64,000 nt of DNA from Corynespora cassiicola (Eukaryota > Ascomycota > Dothideomycetes > Pleosporales > Corynesporascaceae), in the NCBI GenBank assembly GCA_022059125.1, contig JAEUWY010000015.1, positions 434,001-498,000 on the forward strand. The letters run 5' to 3'. Positions 49,662-61,092 of this stretch are shown in pieces (the stretch's first letter is position 1; each line of letters begins with the position of its first letter). The notes below the pieces were generated by a model. The model worked only from the letters and a program-made list of their open reading frames with translations. It was not told where the DNA came from and made no database searches. Made by a program: the position numbers and the translations under genes.

Positions 49662-50268
49662 AGGCGAGCAAAGGGCGGAGGCGGTGGAGAGGCGATGTGA
49701 GCTGCCGGAGGGCTGACTTGCAGGGGCGGTTATGATATATCTTGTCGTGTAGTTGAGTTAGTTATCTCCAGGAGGCATGACTGGCGATAGCGAGCTAGGT
49801 GAAGGAAGCTGACGGGCGGCTTTGGTGATGGGGACGACGTGGTGAGTGCTGCGGCAAGCTACAGGGCTGAGGTCATGCTGCCTTGGGCTTGTGGTGGGGG
49901 AGGGGCGTCCGCGCAGCACCACGATGGGGCACCAGACGTAGCCAACGAAGTGAAGCGTGGGCACAAGTCTTGAAGAGAGAGCCGGCGATGCGCTGAAGTG
50001 TATTACAATCCTTTCGCTGCCCTGCGCATCTCTCCTCTGTTGCATGTCTGCTGCTGAGCCGGCCGCAGGTGCGGAGCTTCCCTACATGACTCAGCAATAA
50101 TAACGATAAGGGCAGTACGGTAACGAATCGGCTCCGATAAGCCGCCCCGCTGCCAGCCGCCGCCACACTTTCAACGTCTGCGCATCACCAACACAGCTTT
50201 GGCTTTCACTTCCACCACAAACGAGTCTCCGCTCCGCCTTTTGCGTTTGCACGGCCTCTTCACGCAAA
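49662..50268. promoter_or_regulatory. Divergent ATG4-SQS1 promoter region
   Basis: 607 bp between the two start codons. No coding frame with homology is seen. Specific sites cannot be assigned. Confidence 0.5.
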
Positions 50269-52271
50269 ATGGCGCGAAAAAAGGCCAAGGCCAAGGCCCA
50301 GGCCAAGGCAAAGTCCACACCGCATCGCACTCCGTCCAAACGACACCCACGCGCGTGGACGCAGGAAGGCACGTCGAGCTCGTTCTTTCCCAATTCCAAG
50401 CCCTTTCCAGTTGTTGACTCATCATAGCGTCCACGCCCAGTCTGACCCTCGCCGACGAGGCTCGCTGGATGTCCAACAATCGCTCCGCCGCCTTCGAGAC
50501 GGGCAAGAAGCTTCGACACCTGAAGATTGAATTCGTGAGCGCTGGCCTCCTCCAGGGAACCATCAAGGAAAATCCCCCGCAGTTTCCACCTGACAATATG
50601 AGCTTGCCTGCATCGCCTGTACCGCTCACTCCTCCCTCTCCTGAGCCGTCCCAGTCGCCCGACAATGCACAAGCCATGGCCGACATGAACATCCGCAGCC
50701 CTTCTCCTTCGTCTAGCGAAGACGAGATTGTCTTTACAGGTCGTGGCAACATCAGCGCGGCATCTGCTTCTAATGAGCCCGCAGTGCCTGGCAATGCCAC
50801 TCCACCAGACAACTCATCGGACGCCACCCTGCAGCTCACTGTTGCCTCGTCTACGGACCCTGCGCAGGGCTCATACCCAGCAGAAGTACCTGCTGACGTC
50901 GACACTGATACCGATTCGGACACAGATGTCGTCATTCAGGACCGTTTTGCTCTGCGGCGTGGCGGCAAGGCTGCATGGGAGGGATTTACAACACCATGGG
51001 AGTCCCGCAGCAAGCCAGGAGTCGGCTGGTTGCCTGACGACGCGAACAAAAATGCCGCTATGGACGACTATATGCAGAACGTAGAGGACTTTGGATTGAA
51101 GGAAGAAATGGTGGCTACATCGGGATTTGCGCGCCGTGAGATGGATCTCGATGCCGGAAGTCATAATGACTGGAATTCAGATACGCCTCAGGATCTAGAT
51201 GATTCCAGCACTTCATCCGATGGACCTAATGTCATCAGCCGCGCACACGACAGGCACAGTGTAGGTGGAAGTGACGACGATGACAAAAACGATAGCGAAA
51301 ACGACACAGACACCGAAGAGGAATTGGACATGGACGACGAGCTTGTGGCAAAAATCCTCCAGAAGCAGGAGGAACTCGGTCTGGGCTCCGATGAAGTTGT
51401 CCTGTATCCTGATGATGATTTCTTCTCAAGCAGTGGCTTCGAGAGGCCCAACAAGAGACGGCAGCATCGAAGCCGCCGTGTTGGGGATGTCTTTCCCTCT
51501 GCCTCTGCCATGGCAGACGCTATTGAAATGGACCCTTACCATGGCTTCGACATAATGGACACTGACAGGCCGTCCCTAAGGCGTGTAAAGAAGGGTCGCC
51601 GTGGTCAGCCGCCACCCGAGCTTGACGATTTCGATCTCAACGAACAGTTGAAGGCGTCCTGGGAAGCTGACCGCGCCAAAAAGCGCCTAAAGAAGGCAGA
51701 GCGCGAAGAGTTGAGGAAGCAGGGCTTACTTGGGAGGAAGGGCAAGGCACCAGACCTCCGCATCAAATATAGGGACGGAGTGAACTTGGTAGAAGCTGTT
51801 GAGGATATTCGCGACTTCTTGATGTCTGAAATGCAGACGTTGTCTCTCCCTCCCATGGAAGCCCATCGCCGCGCTACGATTCATCAGTTTGTCAGCAAAC
51901 TCGGTCTTAATTCCAAGTCCCGTGGAGATGGGGCCAATCGTTTCACTGTTCTGTCGAAGACGCTGCGCACTGTTCGGTATGATGAAGACGCATTCGATGC
52001 TCTCGTGGACCAGAAAAAGTTCAAATTTCGCATGCGAGCTGTAGCTGCACCTCAGAAGCAAAGGGGCCCTAAAGTCCAGCCCAAATTCGCCTACAAAGAC
52101 GGTGATACCGTTGGTGCTTCTGCACCCGAGCTTGGCCCGGAGAACAAAGGTCGTGCTATGCTAGAGAAGATGGGCTGGGCAAAGGGTATGGCTCTTGGTG
52201 CTCTTGATAATAAGGGTATCTTGCAGCCTATCACCCATACCGTCAAGATGACAAAGGCGGGTCTGCGATAA
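50269..52271 (+). CDS. SQS1: R3H and G-patch protein SQS1 (Prp43 activator)
   Basis: G-patch cofactor of the DEAH helicase Prp43 in ribosome biogenesis and splicing. The main frame (ATG-containing from 50469, 600 codons) has KLRHLKIEFVSAG near its start, long acidic Ser-rich linkers, a basic LKKAEREELRKQG segment, an R3H-type region around 51780-52060 (IRDFLMSEMQTLSLPP, ATIHQFVSKLGLNSKS) and a C-terminal G-patch (KGRAMLEKMGWAKGMALG ... KGILQPITHTVK). A basic first exon probably starts at ATG 50269 (MARKKAKAKAQAKAKSTP) and must join the main frame by an intron of length 3n+2 ending at cccag (about 50443), because the first frame hits TAG at about 50425. The donor is weak and unresolved (gtcgag or gttctt at about 50375-50386). 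The C-terminal 600 residues are secure; the 5' structure is not. Confidence 0.85.
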
Positions 52272-53582
52272 ACGGAATGGGTTTGTCCACGGATCCGAGC
52301 GGACTGGACCCCATTACGGCTTACTTCATTTGGTGGAGTCATTGGCTGGAGCTCAGTCGACGTTTACACTGCGTTTGACGGCGCTCTCTGACTGTACTCT
52401 AGCTCTTTCTTTGCATCATGGCGGATTTCTAATAACGAACATCTGTACTACTATAGGTTCCTTCTACAGCGCTATTCATCTAGTTGGCGCTGACAAAGGC
52501 GTTGGCACTAGACAGGAACAAGCTCCACAGCATTTCCACGGCGTCGATGCTTATGGGAGCAGAGAACCTTTTTGCTTGGTTGCATGAACAGCGGCTGCAT
52601 GCAAGCATGGGATACAGCGGTAGTTGAATTAATGGAAGCTCCGTACATCTGTACACCAATTTCATGTCAAATTTGATTCTTATTGTGTTAGCTAATATCT
52701 TTGTTTGGTGGGTATCTGATAATTCAACGGCAGGACAGGCACTTCTTGGCCTTTTAGGCGCGGGTGATGTTAAATTGAAGCTTCTCGACTGAGGATTCGA
52801 GATGCTAGTTCAACCTTATATCATCTTCTACCCTGTGACTATTGTGTCCCGATATCCATCATACCTTTGTTTTCAGAATGCAATGGAACAAAAAGAGTAT
52901 CACTAACCTTACGTGTATTGTTTTGTGTTTAATTGTGCAGTCGTAGTGTTTAGATCCGACTCAGAGACAGATTTAATATTTTCCTGATTACCATACACCC
53001 GATTTTCTAAAAAAAAAAAAAAAAAAAAAAAAACCACAGTTGACTAAAACAGTCAACCAGTAAAAGACGTATCTATTAACGGGTAAAATGGAAGGTAATA
53101 CACAAAGGACAATGTATTTTTTACTTTAGTGAGCGTAGATTTGGCGGATATGAATATGATGATACGCTGGACCGGGGCTCGATGTACTACACTGAATATG
53201 GCCTGACCATACGACAAAATCTAAAAGAGCAACAATGCTATATGGTGTGAAATAAATACTCACGGAAGATCTCGGTAAGAATGGACAAAAATATTCGACA
53301 TTACATGTGAGAGGGGGTTCCCGAAGAGGCTGAGTGGGTACCTGGGAAATGAAAAGCTGAGTAGGTGCATGGCCATAAAACGCCACTTATCACAAGCGAT
53401 TGGAAAAGACAAAAGGGATCCGAATTTTTTTTTGGCTTTGGATTCTATCATTGAGTTGGCTGACTGATGATTTCCCACTGCACGTATCTCGATCTTATCC
53501 GAGTACGGAAACTAGATCAGACCTTGCATGCCCTGCATTCCTCCCCCCCTACAAAGGCCTCTGCCTTTCGTGGAGAACCTGA
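52272..53582. other. Intergenic region with a 25-bp poly-A run
   Basis: 1.3 kb between convergent SQS1 and the SAP1-like gene. An uninterrupted A-run lies at 53009-53033. No flanking duplication or retroposed sequence is recognised. Confidence 0.6.
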
Positions 53583-56051
53583 TCAGCCACCTCGTTCGCC
53601 AAATTCTTTTGCCCAGGCTTCATACTCTTTTAATCCCTGCTTGCTCACAGAGGGTCGGATGGTTTGTAAACTGGCCTGGAAATCCTCGAAGCGAATCGGT
53701 CGTATTTCATCCATAGTCATATGAAGCAGCCTTTCGCCCAATGAACGGAGCGGGCCCATAGCGGCGTCTTTCGCGAGTGCCGTGATGTCAGAGCCAGAAA
53801 AACCTGTCACAGTATTGTCAGTCGTCGTGAAGTTGGCGATGGCCCCAGCGGGATAGGCATGGTACGTACCCTCAGTTAGCTGGACTAGACGATCCAAATC
53901 CAGATCATTTAGCTCGTGCTTCTGATGGCTGAGTAGCGTTTTGACCTGGGTCTTTCGAACATGATCTTCGGGTAAAGGAATGTATTGCCTTCTGACGAAT
54001 CGTCTTCTCGCAGCCTCATCGATAGCCCAGGGAAGATTTGTCGCAGCCAGGACAAGGACGCGTGTTGCATCTCCCCTTTCTTTCTCCTTGTCACCCTGCT
54101 CCCTTCCGGCTGCCGCCTTGGCTAAATCCGACCATTGGATCAAAAATTCAGTCTTGATACGTCGCGTGGCCTCATGTTCGCCTGAGCCCGAGCGTGAGGA
54201 AAGAAGGGAATCGATCTCATCGACAAATATAATGGATGGTGCAAACAGTTTTGCCAGTGCGAACAGAGCGCGCACCAATTTTTCGGATTCGCCCAAAAAT
54301 TTTGAGGTCAAGCTGCTGGCAGATATGGCGAAGAATGTCGACCTAGATTCAGTTGCCACTGCCCTAGCAAGCATAGTCTTCCCCGTGCCTGGGGGTCCGA
54401 ACAGTAACATGCCTCTGGCAGGTTCCCGAAGTCCCATGAACAAATCTGGGCGCAGAAATGGATACACTACCGTTTCTTTGAGTGCAGATTTGGCGACCTC
54501 CAAGCCTGCAACGTCGTCCCAACGCACTTCATCGCCCTGGATCACTATCTCATTTAGGATTTGCTGTGCCGCAGACTTGTCTACGCCCCTGGGTAGGTTC
54601 TTTAGTATACCGTTTACTCGCTCCTTCCACTCGTCCGAGTCATCTTCTGACCCACACGAGTCTTCGACTTCTGACGTAGAACTGGGAGGTTGATCCATCT
54701 GGGCCGTCCCTTTTTTGGCCTTGCCTCTCCTACGGGGAGCTGGCTGCGTCGCGTGCTCGTTACGGCTAACATCATCGTTCTCAAGCGCAACCGTCTCATG
54801 GGGCTCTTTCCTGTGTCTACTGATTTTATTGGACGAGAGTGAAGACTGCTGAGAGGTGGTCGAAGCTTTCCGTGCATCCGATGGGCGCGTTGTCGATTTG
54901 CCAGATTCAAGATCGGAATACGATCGAGCAGCGGCAGAGGCAGCGAGGAAGCGAGCGTCCGTCGTAGTCATGGGATATTCGTTCCTATACGCAAGCATCC
55001 CCGAACTGTTGGCCTGACTGCTCGCCATGCGTCCTATTTCGAGAGTTCTTCCCGAGTGTGTTGGGGATGTTATCTCTTTGCGAAGCAGTTGGGCTCGTGT
55101 GTACGAATCGACATCACCGCTATTCACGGGCGACGGGGTTGGGTAAGACGTGGAGCATGACGCTTCCCTAGGTCGGACATGGAGCGAAGATTGAGGTGTA
55201 TATGCTTCAATGGCAGGCGGTTGTGTATATGGATTGTCCGTATCTAGTGCCGACGCCGGCCTGTCGAAGGAGGAGTGGGTAGGTACGATGGTCGGCGCTT
55301 TGCTCAGCTTGCTAGTACTGGCGCCTGATCCTACCTTGAAGCCCCAGGCCTGTGTCGCGGCTTTCGCAGCCTCTGGAGGCCGAGACCTCATGGTGGTAGG
55401 CAGCCTTGGTGCCGCGGGCTTGCCATCCTTCCCAGGGCGTAATGTCCTCAACATGCGGCCCTTCTTTTCGGGGGAGGGCGTGCGCGAGTCTCTAGCCCTC
55501 CCAACAGGTGACGGAGCGAGAGAAGAGGCGGTAACAGCTTGTGGGGTTATATTGGCGCGGCCAGTATCGCTGCCAGAGCTCTTACGTGACGGCAGAGAGG
55601 GGCGGTAGGGGAGTGGCGGGCGCGACAGGTGGGTGTAGTCCACGGGGGGAACAGTGCCACCACCGAGCCAGGTCGAAGCAGACGCTTCGGGCGAGGCGAC
55701 AGGGCGAGAAGGCGGCAGGGGAGCATTTGGGTCGGGCGTGGACGAGGGAGACGCGACATTCTCGTTGGCTTCTTCGCGGCTGCGCTTCAGGGCCTCGAGC
55801 AGGTCGACGCGCTCCTTGCACTGCAGCTCCAGCTGGTGCAGCGACTCTTGCAGGGCCTTTTCGGTCTCGGAGGCCGGGCGGCTGGTCGAGGCGGAGGGAG
55901 CGCGGTGGGCATTATGGTAATATATGTGGTCGAGGGCGGACCTCCACGAGCGCAGGGCCTCTGGCTCGTTGTTCTTGCTCTCAAAGTAGACGGCGGTCGA
56001 GCAGGCCAAAAAGGCCTCGTCGTAGGCTTTCTGGGTTGAGCTGGCGCGCAT
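53583..56051 (-). CDS. SAP1: MIT-domain AAA ATPase, SAP1/YTA6 (fidgetin/spastin-like) type
   Basis: ATPase of the meiotic clade. The N-terminal three-helix MIT-like region (about 1-95, [18 protein letters not shown]) is followed by a long Ser/Pro-rich disordered linker (about 100-480). The AAA module has Walker A GPPGTGKT at about 550, Walker [10 protein letters not shown] at about 606, sensor-1 [10 protein letters not shown], the arginine-finger region [16 protein letters not shown] and a C-terminal Vps4-type helix. An intron at 53804-53869 (GTACGT to GACAG, 66 nt) is a multiple of three without a stop. Splicing joins LTEG to [17 protein letters not shown], which restores the family sequence, giving 800 residues; the unspliced frame has 822. 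Yeast Sap1 interacts with the Sin1 repressor, but substrates are unclear. Exons 53870-56051 and 53583-53803. Confidence 0.92.
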   Translation of the reverse strand: MRASSTQKAYDEAFLACSTAVYFESKNNEPEALRSWRSALDHIYYHNAHRAPSASTSRPASETEKALQESLHQLELQCKERVDLLEALKRSREEANENVASPSSTPDPNAPLPPSRPVASPEASASTWLGGGTVPPVDYTHLSRPPLPYRPSLPSRKSSGSDTGRANITPQAVTASSLAPSPVGRARDSRTPSPEKKGRMLRTLRPGKDGKPAAPRLPTTMRSRPPEAAKAATQAWGFKVGSGASTSKLSKAPTIVPTHSSFDRPASALDTDNPYTQPPAIEAYTPQSSLHVRPREASCSTSYPTPSPVNSGDVDSYTRAQLLRKEITSPTHSGRTLEIGRMASSQANSSGMLAYRNEYPMTTTDARFLAASAAARSYSDLESGKSTTRPSDARKASTTSQQSSLSSNKISRHRKEPHETVALENDDVSRNEHATQPAPRRRGKAKKGTAQMDQPPSSTSEVEDSCGSEDDSDEWKERVNGILKNLPRGVDKSAAQQILNEIVIQGDEVRWDDVAGLEVAKSALKETVVYPFLRPDLFMGLREPARGMLLFGPPGTGKTMLARAVATESRSTFFAISASSLTSKFLGESEKLVRALFALAKLFAPSIIFVDEIDSLLSSRSGSGEHEATRRIKTEFLIQWSDLAKAAAGREQGDKEKERGDATRVLVLAATNLPWAIDEAARRRFVRRQYIPLPEDHVRKTQVKTLLSHQKHELNDLDLDRLVQLTEGTYHAYPAGAIANFTTTDNTVTGFSGSDITALAKDAAMGPLRSLGERLLHMTMDEIRPIRFEDFQASLQTIRPSVSKQGLKEYEAWAKEFGERGG

Positions 56052-56778
56052 GTTGTTGGCCGGAGGAGGGGGCAGTCCAAGAGTCCAGGAGCCCAGGAGC
56101 CCAGGAGGAGGGCTTCCTGGGTACAGTTAGGTACCGTGGAGCGCTTGCGTGTGACGTAGCGCCGCTGCCCATTCCGCGCCGGCGGGCGAGGCTGAGGGAC
56201 TGCACTTTGTCGCGACGCGTGGAGCCGCGAGCCGCAGCTCTTAGCCCCTTGGTTGTGCACCGGTCGCCGCCGCTGCAGCGGCAAGGGCAGAGGCGAGAGA
56301 AAGAAACGGGTTGGTTGGGGCTGGGAATCAACAAAAGGGAGAGAGACTGGAAGCGCTTGCCATGAACAGGTCGCATTCAGAACTACCACGAGTTCGCTAA
56401 GATGGTATCCCACTCCTTCCCTTTATCGATTACGCACCTCGCCGAGCGCAAAAGCACGCTGCGACTCGAGCATGATCTGGACGCCCACGCTGCCACGCTT
56501 TTGGAACCCCGAAAACCTGCTATGGTACATGGGCGGGCCCCCCCCGAAGAACAGATCAAATCCCTGACGCCTGTACTGGCCCATTATGCCTCCAAATCCT
56601 CTATAGCTGACTATACAATGGAGAGAGGAGCCCGCCGGACTGCTTTTGTGCCCCCCTTCATGTTGAAAACTCTGCGGCGGTCCGCTTGTCCAGGACCACA
56701 CATGCCGTGTGCGTGCTGCAGTGGAATGCTCGTCTCGCGCCGCTGAATAGCATGGGAAAGCCTCCGCTCGGGCCCGCC
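56052..56778. other. Intergenic region
   Basis: Between the SAP1-like start codon and the MRS4 stop on the same strand. GC-rich near the SAP1 side. Open frames are composition artefacts. Confidence 0.6.
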
Positions 56779-58046
56779 CTAAGCCGCCCTCGACGCGTCG
56801 CTGCGTGCGATGAAGAAGGCCTTGGCCATTTCATACGCAGACCTGGATCATGTTAGCAGCTTGACCGGGTGCCACCTCTGAGGGTTCGGCCTCGACCTAC
56901 CAGCAAATGGCCGTGCTGGGCATGGTTGTGATTATCCTGGGCTTCAGCCCGCGAAAGTACCCCCTATACCCGTCCCTCTGGTGTATTATCCTCGCCGCCT
57001 GCCACAATCCTGACACGTTGCGAAGCTCCGCGTCTGTCGCATTGCCTCGCGTCTGCAGCAGGGTCTTGATCACGTCGAGGGGCGTTGTGAATCCGGCAGC
57101 GAATCCTCCCGCCAGGCCTCCTGCAAAGCAATGCGTATACGGGTCGTAGCGCCCCGTGGGGTTCATGACCTTGGATATCGATTCGTACGCCATGAACTGC
57201 AGCGCCGTGAAAGGAACCGTCATGCACAGTGTAGTGGGATACGAGACGTAGAAGGCCGTGATGCCCTCGGTGCGGAACACCTGCTTAGCACAGTCCGGCA
57301 CAGACTTGTATGTGGAGCCGTGGAGTTGCATGCGCTGCTTGATGACTGCGCGGGTCAGTTCGCCCATGGAGCTCTCGGGGTTGCGGCCTACCATCAAAGG
57401 GGTTCATCAAGGCATCGCTGGTGATGGTGGCAGCCGCACCACTTGCGGCTAGAACATGGTCGGTCAGCGGACGCGGTTGGAATGCCTGTCTGTAAAGACC
57501 TCACCTGCTGCGAGCGGGTGATGCTCCTCGCTCCCACCCTCATTTCCGCCCAGAGCATGCTTGGTAGCCTCGTAGGATGCAAAGTACACGGCATGGGCAG
57601 GACCTGCGCCGAGGATGACGCTCGAGAGACCCCTCCACAGGGTCCGGAATCCCTCGACTCGGGAGATGGTGACCATGGCATTGGATATGCCCGTGTACAT
57701 GGCTGTGGGCGACGGGTTGACGACTTGCATTCTTGTCTGCAGACGTCAGCGACAGCGCGAGGGAGCTCGAGGACAGCCGACGCACCTTCAATAGATCCAC
57801 GGGATACATGACCGAGTGCTCCTGCGGCGAAGTCAGCGGATGAAGGGTGCGGCATGATGAGGTCGGCACCGTACGGCAATGCCCGCGAACGCGCCGGCAA
57901 GCATGTTCGCGGACAGCGAAAAGTTCGACGGAAGGGATTCATAGCTGGCGCACTCGTTAGAAAGGACTGTATCGCCGTGGGGCATGCATGGGGAAGCTGT
58001 ACTCGTGTTCTACGTCTTCCACGGGTGTCCGCTCATGGTTGGCCAT
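56779..58046 (-). CDS. MRS4: Mitoferrin, mitochondrial iron carrier
   Basis: SLC25 carrier of the inner membrane that imports ferrous iron for heme and Fe-S cluster synthesis. Seven exons: 58003-58046, 57875-57944, 57786-57821, 57505-57736, 57392-57448, 56901-57345 and 56779-56842 (introns 46-58 bp). All phases fit, giving 315 residues. Three carrier repeats show the P-x-D-x-x-K-x-R signature as PVDLLKTRMQ, PFDVIKQRMQ and PLDVIKTLLQ. Mrs3/4-specific stretches include DYESLPSNFSLS, LAGAFAGIAEHSVMYP, SVILGAGPAHAVYFASYE and FRGLKPRIITTMPSTAICW. The first exon (MANHERTPVEDVEHD) has no cleavable presequence, as expected for carriers. It is dense in introns for a small gene; two short exons of 36 and 57 nt are easily missed by gene callers. 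Confidence 0.95.
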
Positions 58047-59355
58047 AAATTGACCGGCGACCGTCGACGCGGATTCCAGATTGGGCGATTAACGGCGGAG
58101 ATGAGCTCGGGAGGGGAATTGGTCGAGCAGGTTCTCGAGAGGTGCAGTGCGCGCGATGGACGACGAGAAGGTGGTGTTTGAGGATGGAGCACTTTTGTTT
58201 GTAAAAGCAGAGGCCTGGGCGCCGGGCGACAAAATCATGGGCCGAAGTTGCCAGCGCCGAGACGAGCGACACGAGCGCAGCCGACTAATAACTAACTTAG
58301 CAGCCTCCTGCGATGCCGGAGCGAGAAACGACTCCAACGCGGAGCCGATGGATTGGGGCAAGCTCTTCGGCTGCACATGCACGTATACTCTGCTGCCCAG
58401 GTGTGCTCTCCGCTTGGCCGCGCTGCAGCGCTGCGTTGCTGCCATGCTGTCAAGGCGCCTCCACGGCGCTCGCAAGGCTGCGGTGCTGGTTGGAGACGTA
58501 CGAGCACCCCGAGATGCCTGGATGCCCATCTAGGCGCTAGGTATGCCTGCCCCAAGAGGCGTGCTGGTGGTGGGTGATGGGTACCTCCCCGGCCATACAC
58601 CTGGGCACCTCTTGAGCATTTCCGGCGATCACGTGCATGCGCCAGGCCTCCCGGTACCCAGCCAGGTATCAAGGCTCCGGTGCCTTTCCAGGCGGATGCC
58701 AGTCTGCCTCGGAAGGTAGGCATGCGCCTCTCGACTCTACTACATGGATGGCTTCGATTCTCCTCCAGCTGTCCACCCTCCACCCCGCCACTGAGGGCCC
58801 ATGAACGTCGCAACCTTGCCCTGTCCGCCGCCGGCTGCGTGCCCGCCCACCCACTCGCACAGAGCATGTCGCTGTCGATCTGCGCAAATGACACGTATGT
58901 GGCCGCGGAAATGTTTTTTTTTCCTCCGCCGCTCGACTCGGATTTAACCGAACTCGGAGAATTCGAGATGTGGGCTCGTTGGAGGTCGTGGTGAGGGGCC
59001 ACTTGATTGAGGCGAAGGATCTGATAAGATCATCTCCGTGGTGGCCGCCGCTGCCCATGGATGTTTTGTACAAATCGAGCATGTCGTTGCCTGGATGCGC
59101 ACCACGGCCCTGAGGGTGCCCGCACGGGTGTACACTGCTCTCCTCGGCACATGACCGGCCTCTTCATATAATCGTACAGGAGCAAATGCTGCGAAGTCCC
59201 TCCCATCTATCATACAAGTACAACAAAACGAAAGCCATCAGCCCTTAAATGGCGCATATATCCATCTGTCGCGCGGGAGAGCGTGTGGGGGGCAGCGTCA
59301 CACGTTGTTGCAACATGTGCGCGCCAGATGCCCGGCTGGCTCGGTACTCTACAGG
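58047..59355. other. Intergenic region
   Basis: 1.3 kb upstream of MRS4 and downstream of the AsnRS gene. Long open frames on both strands are GC-composition artefacts without family motifs. Confidence 0.6.
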
Positions 59356-61092
59356 TCAACAGTCGCACCGCTTATACCACCTGGGGAAGCTGACGACGTC
59401 TCTGATGTTGGCCACACCGGATAGATAGCACAAGAGGCGGTCGAACCCCAGCCCGAAACCCCCGTGCGGCACGCTTCCGTACCGGCGGAGGTCAATGTAC
59501 CACTGCAACGAGCCGTCGGATGACTGAGAACCGGGGCTGGATGCATGCTCCAGGCCGTGGTCGTCCATTGACTTGACCAGCTCAGGCAAACGGTGTTCAC
59601 GCATGGAGCCCCCTACCAACTCGCAAATTTCGGGAACGAGTAGATCGAAACACGCCACCGTAGGCTCTCCCTGGGCTTGGGCAGAGTCGCCTGCAGATGG
59701 CGCCATGTAAAATGGTTTGATGTTGCGTGGATAGTCGGTCACGAAGATGGGCCCGCCTTTTCCCAGCGATTCGGCCAGGTATCGCTCATGCTCGGTCTGA
59801 AGACCGTCCTCGTGCCCTGGGGGGTATTCGAATTGCGCCTTGCCGCTGACCACAGCGTCTTTGAGGTGCAGTATAGCTTCATTGTAGGAGATTCGAGGCC
59901 ATGGCCCCTCAACCAGGCCTCGCCACCTTTGTGCGAGCGTTGCGCTAGGCACAGATGCACCTTCATCCACCTGTTCCCGTGATCGTATTTCTAGGAGTTC
60001 TCGACCCACATGCGAGGACTGCAATTCAGTTGCAACGGCGCGCAGCATATCTTCGACCACGTCCATGACATCTGACAGCTTGTCTGTGAAGGCAACCTCT
60101 GCCTCCAGCATGTAGAACTCGCTCAGGTGGCGCGCCGTGTCACTCTTCTCGGCGCGGAAGGTTGGAGACAAAGTCCACACTTTGTTGACAGACTGCGCAA
60201 GAGCCTCCAGATGAAGCTGAGAAGATACGGTTAGGTACTTGGGTGTCTGGAAAAATAGATCCCGCTGCTTCTTAGTACCACGGGCTGTCTCTTGGCCAGC
60301 AGGCGGCGCCTCCGGAGCCACGGTGAAGACTTCACCCGCGCCCTCGCAATCAGACGAAGTGATGATTGGCGGATGGACTTGGACGAAATCGTGGCGGGCA
60401 AAATAGTTGGTCACTTGGGCGGTGACTAGGGACCGCAGCCTGAGGAGCAGTGCATTTGACGGCAGGCGTGAGCGCAGATGGGGCAAGGTGCGCAGGAATT
60501 CCTGACCATGGTACTTCTTCTGCAGGGGGTAGGTCTGCATCGAGTCAAGAGTCAGAAGACTGGAGCCGGGAAGTTGGGATGCAAGGCAAGGTACTTACGG
60601 CCGCGTCGTTCTGGCCCAAGATGCGAACGCTGTCGACGTGCAGCTCATGCGACTGTTCCTTTGCAGGCGAAGGCGTCCAGCGGCCCGTGACAGCCACAGC
60701 AACGCCGGTGGACAGACTGAGCGGTAAGGAGAGGTGGTCAGTAGGGTTCAGGTGGGAACTGGCGTTGTGGGCTCAACTAACCCCTCGGCCTGCTCGGGCG
60801 ACAGCACAGCCTGCACCGTCTGTAGCGACGAGCCGTCGCCTATGGCAGCGAAAGCGATGCGCTTCTGCTTCCGTACAGTGCGAACGAAGCCATTGAGGGC
60901 GAGGGTGGCGCCGGGTGAGGGTAGGGGCGAGTTGGAGGGCGGCTGGGCGGCGGAGGCTCTGAGCAGGGCAGCGATGTTGCTGGGGGCGAAGGTCGAGCTG
61001 CAGCGCGGACGGAAGGCCAATGGCGCGGCACGTCGCGGGGACTGCAGCAGACGGTGGAAGCAGGGCCTGGGGGGCAGCGGCGGCCTGGTCAT
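59356..61092 (-). CDS. SLM5: Mitochondrial asparaginyl-tRNA synthetase
   Basis: Class IIb aminoacyl-tRNA synthetase charging mitochondrial tRNA-Asn. Exons 60782-61092, 60599-60716 and 59356-60534 (introns 65 and 64 bp) give 535 residues. An N-terminal presequence (MTRPPLPPRPCFHRLLQSPR, no acidic residues) starts at ATG 61092; open frame further upstream is GC artefact. The OB-fold anticodon-binding domain is at about 55-150 (NGFVRTVRKQKRIAFAAIGD). The catalytic core has FAR-type motif 1 around FVQVHPPIITSSDCEGAGE, motif 2 FRAEKSDTARHLSEFYMLE and motif 3 GFGLGFDRLLCYLSG. It lies next to MRS4 and divergent from the PARG-like gene. Confidence 0.93.

Noticed and set aside
53009..53033. The 25-bp A-run as a poly-A tail of a retroposed gene.
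   Set aside because: No target duplication or retroposed sequence is seen upstream; a simple homopolymer is enough.
55541..56365. 274-codon plus-strand ORF.
   Set aside because: Antisense to the SAP1-like linker and 5' region; R/G/A-rich composition artefact.
58292..59002. 236-codon minus-strand ORF upstream of MRS4.
   Set aside because: No recognisable motif, arginine-rich composition and overlapping ORFs on both strands; probably chance in GC-rich intergenic DNA.
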